From CAYTZH01 sp964442285 (GTDB taxonomy: Bacteria > Myxococcota_A > UBA9160 > JAFDET01): a stretch of 64,000 nt of DNA. The number at the start of each line of letters is the position of its first letter. The stretch's first letter is position 1. The DNA lies in contig CAYTZH010000001.1 in the NCBI GenBank assembly GCA_964442285.1, forward strand, positions 366,348 to 430,347, read 5' to 3'. The notes beneath the pieces are model-generated. The model was not told the origin of the DNA. It was given only the letters and a program-made list of their open reading frames with translations, and did no database searches. The translations under genes and the position numbers were made by a program. Shown one piece after another: positions 61,746 to 64,000 of this stretch.

Positions 61746-64000
61746 CTAGAAGTTGTATCGCACCCGCATGAAGATCTCGTCCCGGTCGCGCACCGGCGAG
61801 AGCGCATTGTCCACGAAGGCGTTGTTGGCTCCCTCTCCCACCCGGTTGGGGTTGCTGCCTACACCGAACAGCGGTGCGTCCTTGGCCTCGGTGCGGCCCC
61901 AGAAGGCGGCCAGTCCGATCTGGATCGAGAAGTCCGCCGTGTAGCGCCAGGTCACCGACGGGAGCAGTGCTCCCGAGTTGGACTGGAAGTCGTACACCGC
62001 GGTGACGCCCGGGAGCAGTCGATCCTGGAAGTACCCCGTGGTCACCGTGAACGTCCCGAGGACGCTCCAGGGCCCGTTGGTGGTGAAGCCCTGCTGGTAG
62101 CCCGCCAGGTAGCGGACGAACCACTGGCTGTTGAAGAAGATGGTGCGGTTGGCGTTCAGGAAGTTGATGAACGTGGGCCGGTCCACGGACACGGTGAGGT
62201 TGAAGCTGTCGGCCTCGCCGAGACTGCTCGGCTGGTTGTTGTCCGTGAACAGGACGTTGTTGAACCAGGTGAACTCCATGCTCCAGTTGGTCTTGGAGAT
62301 GTCCTCGGCAAAGTCCATGGAGAAGCCCAGGACGTTGCGCTTCTGGTAGCGGAGCACGCCGGAGCCGCCGCTGTGCCAGCTGAAGTCCGTCCGGCCGAAG
62401 CGGCCGTTGCCGCCGGCGCGGATCGCGTTCCGGGTCACACCCGCCACCGAGAAGATCGCGGTCACGTTGGAGCAGCGCCAGGGCTCCCGGAACGAGCACG
62501 CGCCCGTCCGGAACGGCTCGCTGGGCTTGAACTGGGTCTCCGTGCGTTCCGCGTCGGCGACGCCGAGGCCCGACAACGCCACGAGGACCATCAGGTAGTT
62601 CCAGGAGGAGGCCGCGAGCTCGCTCCGCCACAGCTGACACGTGAACGGGTGGATGAGGCGGTCGCCCCCGGCCACGTTCTCGCAGTCGCTGGCGCCGAGG
62701 CCGCGCAGGTTCGCCAGCGTCGTGTTGACGGCGGTGAGGAGCTGCGGCGTGCTCTCCGAGAAGACCGGGACCCCGTCGACGTCGGGGTCGTAGCCCTTGT
62801 CGCCGGGGCCGCGGCAGCCGGGCAGGACGAAGGATCGGCCCCGTTCGAAGCGGTGGCAGGCCGCGGTGTCCGCGAAGCCCACGGTGCCCGGCTGGGCGAC
62901 GCTGTCGTCGAAGGTGTCCCAGAAGAAGAAGGTGCCCGGCGTCCCCGGGAAGGCGATGGAGAGCGCGCTGAGCTCGGCGTTCATCAGATCGATGCCGTCG
63001 ACGTCGCAGTTGGTGCCGTAGAACGGGCCGCAGCCGAAGAGCGCCGCCTGCTCCGCCGTGACGAACTCGGAGATGCAGGCCTCGCCGAAGAGCACGCCGA
63101 CGGCGTCGAAGGGGGCGAAGTTGCAGGCGACCATCTCGTCCGGCTCCCCGAGATCGAGGCTGTCGTTGTTCAGCGGGATCAGCGGGGCCGGGAACCCGAA
63201 CGGGAGTCCGGCCAACGTGTTGTAGACCACGGTGGCGAAGCCCGAGCCTGCCAGGGCGATGCCGAAGGCGTCGGCCGGGTTGAGCCGCCGGCCCGGGTCC
63301 AGGGGGTTGTCCGCCACTTCCGTCATGCTGTTGAAGACGCTCTGGGCGCAGGAGCTCACGTCGAGCTCGGTGAAGCCCACGCTCGAGGAGCAGATCATCG
63401 CGAAGAGCTGCTGGTTGACCGAGTGGCGGGTCAGCGCGTCGTCGGCGTCGAGGCAGCCCCGGTTCTCGTCGCTCCCGGGTCCCTCGCAGCGGAAGTCCGT
63501 GTCCGTGTGCCGGGGGCGCCCGGTGATCGGGTCCACGTTGCGCGAGTAGGTGAAGACCCGGTCGATGTAGGGCGTGTCCTCGAAGCCCTGGAAGTTGGTG
63601 AGGGCGAAGCTGAAGGCCCCCGACCGCCACTCGAGGCGCACGCCCCACTCGATGCCGTGCCCGTCCTCCCAGGGATCGTCCGGGCGCACCTCGCCGGCCA
63701 GGCCGAAGCCGGTGAGGCCGTGGGCCCAGAGGCCGGCGGTCTTGTCGCAGACCGGGTTGGGCGTGTAGGGCTCGCCGCAGCGTCCGAGGTCGGCGGGCTC
63801 GAACTGGTCGAAGTTCATGGCCGCCTCGAGGCGGAGGTCCTCGATGAAGCCGATGCTCCCGAAGGACCAGACGGCCCGGAAGGCCCACAGCGAGATCCGC
63901 GACTCCTCCAGGGACACCAGGGAGCCGAGGGCCAGGTCCTGGGGATTGAACTGGTCGGTGGTGCGGAAGAGCTCGGTCTTGCCCCAGACGATGCTCTGCT
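61746..64000 (-). CDS. DUF1302-type outer-membrane beta-barrel with Cys-rich insertion (5' end outside window)
   Basis: At least 750 residues; the start lies beyond the window. At the edge the chain reads SIVWGKTELFRTTDQFNPQD, the DUF1302 N-terminal motif, and it ends in MRVRYNF, a terminal Phe of outer-membrane barrels. Strand-like repeats fill the last 250 residues (LLPSVTWRYTADFSIQIGLA). The middle, about 430 residues, is a large insertion with 16 cysteines spread through it (for example FRCEGPGSDENRGCLDADD), an even number that suggests disulfides in a loop outside the cell. DUF1302 proteins occur beside RND/MMPL lipid exporters. No such gene is in view. It is convergent with the ligase gene. 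Confidence 0.8.
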   Translation of the reverse strand, partial: QSIVWGKTELFRTTDQFNPQDLALGSLVSLEESRISLWAFRAVWSFGSIGFIEDLRLEAAMNFDQFEPADLGRCGEPYTPNPVCDKTAGLWAHGLTGFGLAGEVRPDDPWEDGHGIEWGVRLEWRSGAFSFALTNFQGFEDTPYIDRVFTYSRNVDPITGRPRHTDTDFRCEGPGSDENRGCLDADDALTRHSVNQQLFAMICSSSVGFTELDVSSCAQSVFNSMTEVADNPLDPGRRLNPADAFGIALAGSGFATVVYNTLAGLPFGFPAPLIPLNNDSLDLGEPDEMVACNFAPFDAVGVLFGEACISEFVTAEQAALFGCGPFYGTNCDVDGIDLMNAELSALSIAFPGTPGTFFFWDTFDDSVAQPGTVGFADTAACHRFERGRSFVLPGCRGPGDKGYDPDVDGVPVFSESTPQLLTAVNTTLANLRGLGASDCENVAGGDRLIHPFTCQLWRSELAASSWNYLMVLVALSGLGVADAERTETQFKPSEPFRTGACSFREPWRCSNVTAIFSVAGVTRNAIRAGGNGRFGRTDFSWHSGGSGVLRYQKRNVLGFSMDFAEDISKTNWSMEFTWFNNVLFTDNNQPSSLGEADSFNLTVSVDRPTFINFLNANRTIFFNSQWFVRYLAGYQQGFTTNGPWSVLGTFTVTTGYFQDRLLPGVTAVYDFQSNSGALLPSVTWRYTADFSIQIGLAAFWGRTEAKDAPLFGVGSNPNRVGEGANNAFVDNALSPVRDRDEIFMRVRYNF

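Overview
The window is a GC-rich (roughly 70% or more by eye), densely coded segment of a Gram-negative bacterial chromosome. I recognise 56 protein genes on both strands, two of them cut by the window edges. There are no rRNA or tRNA genes, insertion sequences, prophage genes or CRISPR arrays that I can see, and no gene-free stretch over 300 bases. Gram-negative character is shown by a TonB-type protein, an OmpA-type lipoprotein, two outer-membrane beta-barrels and many lipoprotein signals. LL-diaminopimelate aminotransferase, an alkylglycerone-phosphate synthase-like enzyme, an F420-type luciferase-like oxidoreductase, an FHA/Ser-Thr kinase pair, multihaem cytochromes and a DUF1302 barrel together suggest an aerobic or facultative member of the former Deltaproteobacteria (Myxococcota or a nearby phylum). 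That placement is an inference from gene content only.

Layout. 1-1504: tail of a gene, then asnS. 1529-5955: a glycosyltransferase with a C-terminal nucleotide-fold domain, a rhomboid protease fused to a long soluble tail, and a small MscS channel. 5970-10661: a minus-strand cluster (Fpg/Nei DNA glycosylase, membrane endonuclease/exonuclease/phosphatase protein, PHP-domain lipoprotein, membrane-associated methyltransferase). 10752-12772: a methanethiol oxidase gene (mtoX) coupled to a SCO copper chaperone. 12885-13355: CoA-binding protein behind two hairpins. 13367-17391: minus-strand envelope cluster (unknown lipoprotein, M48 metalloprotease lipoprotein, VWA lipoprotein). 17583-19127: FHA protein and Ser/Thr kinase. 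19124-27371: small-molecule enzymes, a TonB-like protein, an M20 peptidase, a crotonase and an EAL-HDOD signalling protein.

27391-32061: EamA transporter, then a three-gene coupled unit of type-B carboxylesterase, small membrane-anchored protein and GMC oxidoreductase, which fits ester hydrolysis followed by alcohol oxidation. 32198-36451: acidic secreted protein, sensor histidine kinase, glutathione S-transferase and aldo/keto reductase. 36510-38849: a probable copper-handling module (small Cys protein, Met/His-rich outer-membrane barrel, SCO protein with a fused CusF-like domain), followed by a ThiO-like oxidase. 40068-44765: OmpA/VWA lipoprotein with 35-bp tandem repeats at its 3' end, a BtuF-like protein, an AidB-like acyl-CoA dehydrogenase, a lipoprotein and an FHA protein. 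44787-48789: divergent molybdopterin oxidoreductase and ettA. 48829-55384: TPR lipoprotein, dapL, an AGPS-like FAD enzyme and an LLM oxidoreductase. 55445-56877: a pentahaem plus monohaem cytochrome pair. 56840-64000: AGCS symporter, thiolase coupled to an ADP-forming acyl-CoA synthetase-like protein, and a large DUF1302 barrel running off the end.

Recurring themes are two separate SCO-type copper loci, many 4-base start/stop overlaps with GTG or TTG starts, convergent genes that touch or overlap, and short GC-rich tandem duplications placed at gene ends. The best candidates for something undescribed are the copper module at 36510-38849, the cytochrome pair at 55445-56877, the esterase/GMC unit at 28330-32061 and the stop-codon-containing repeats at 39966-40092.
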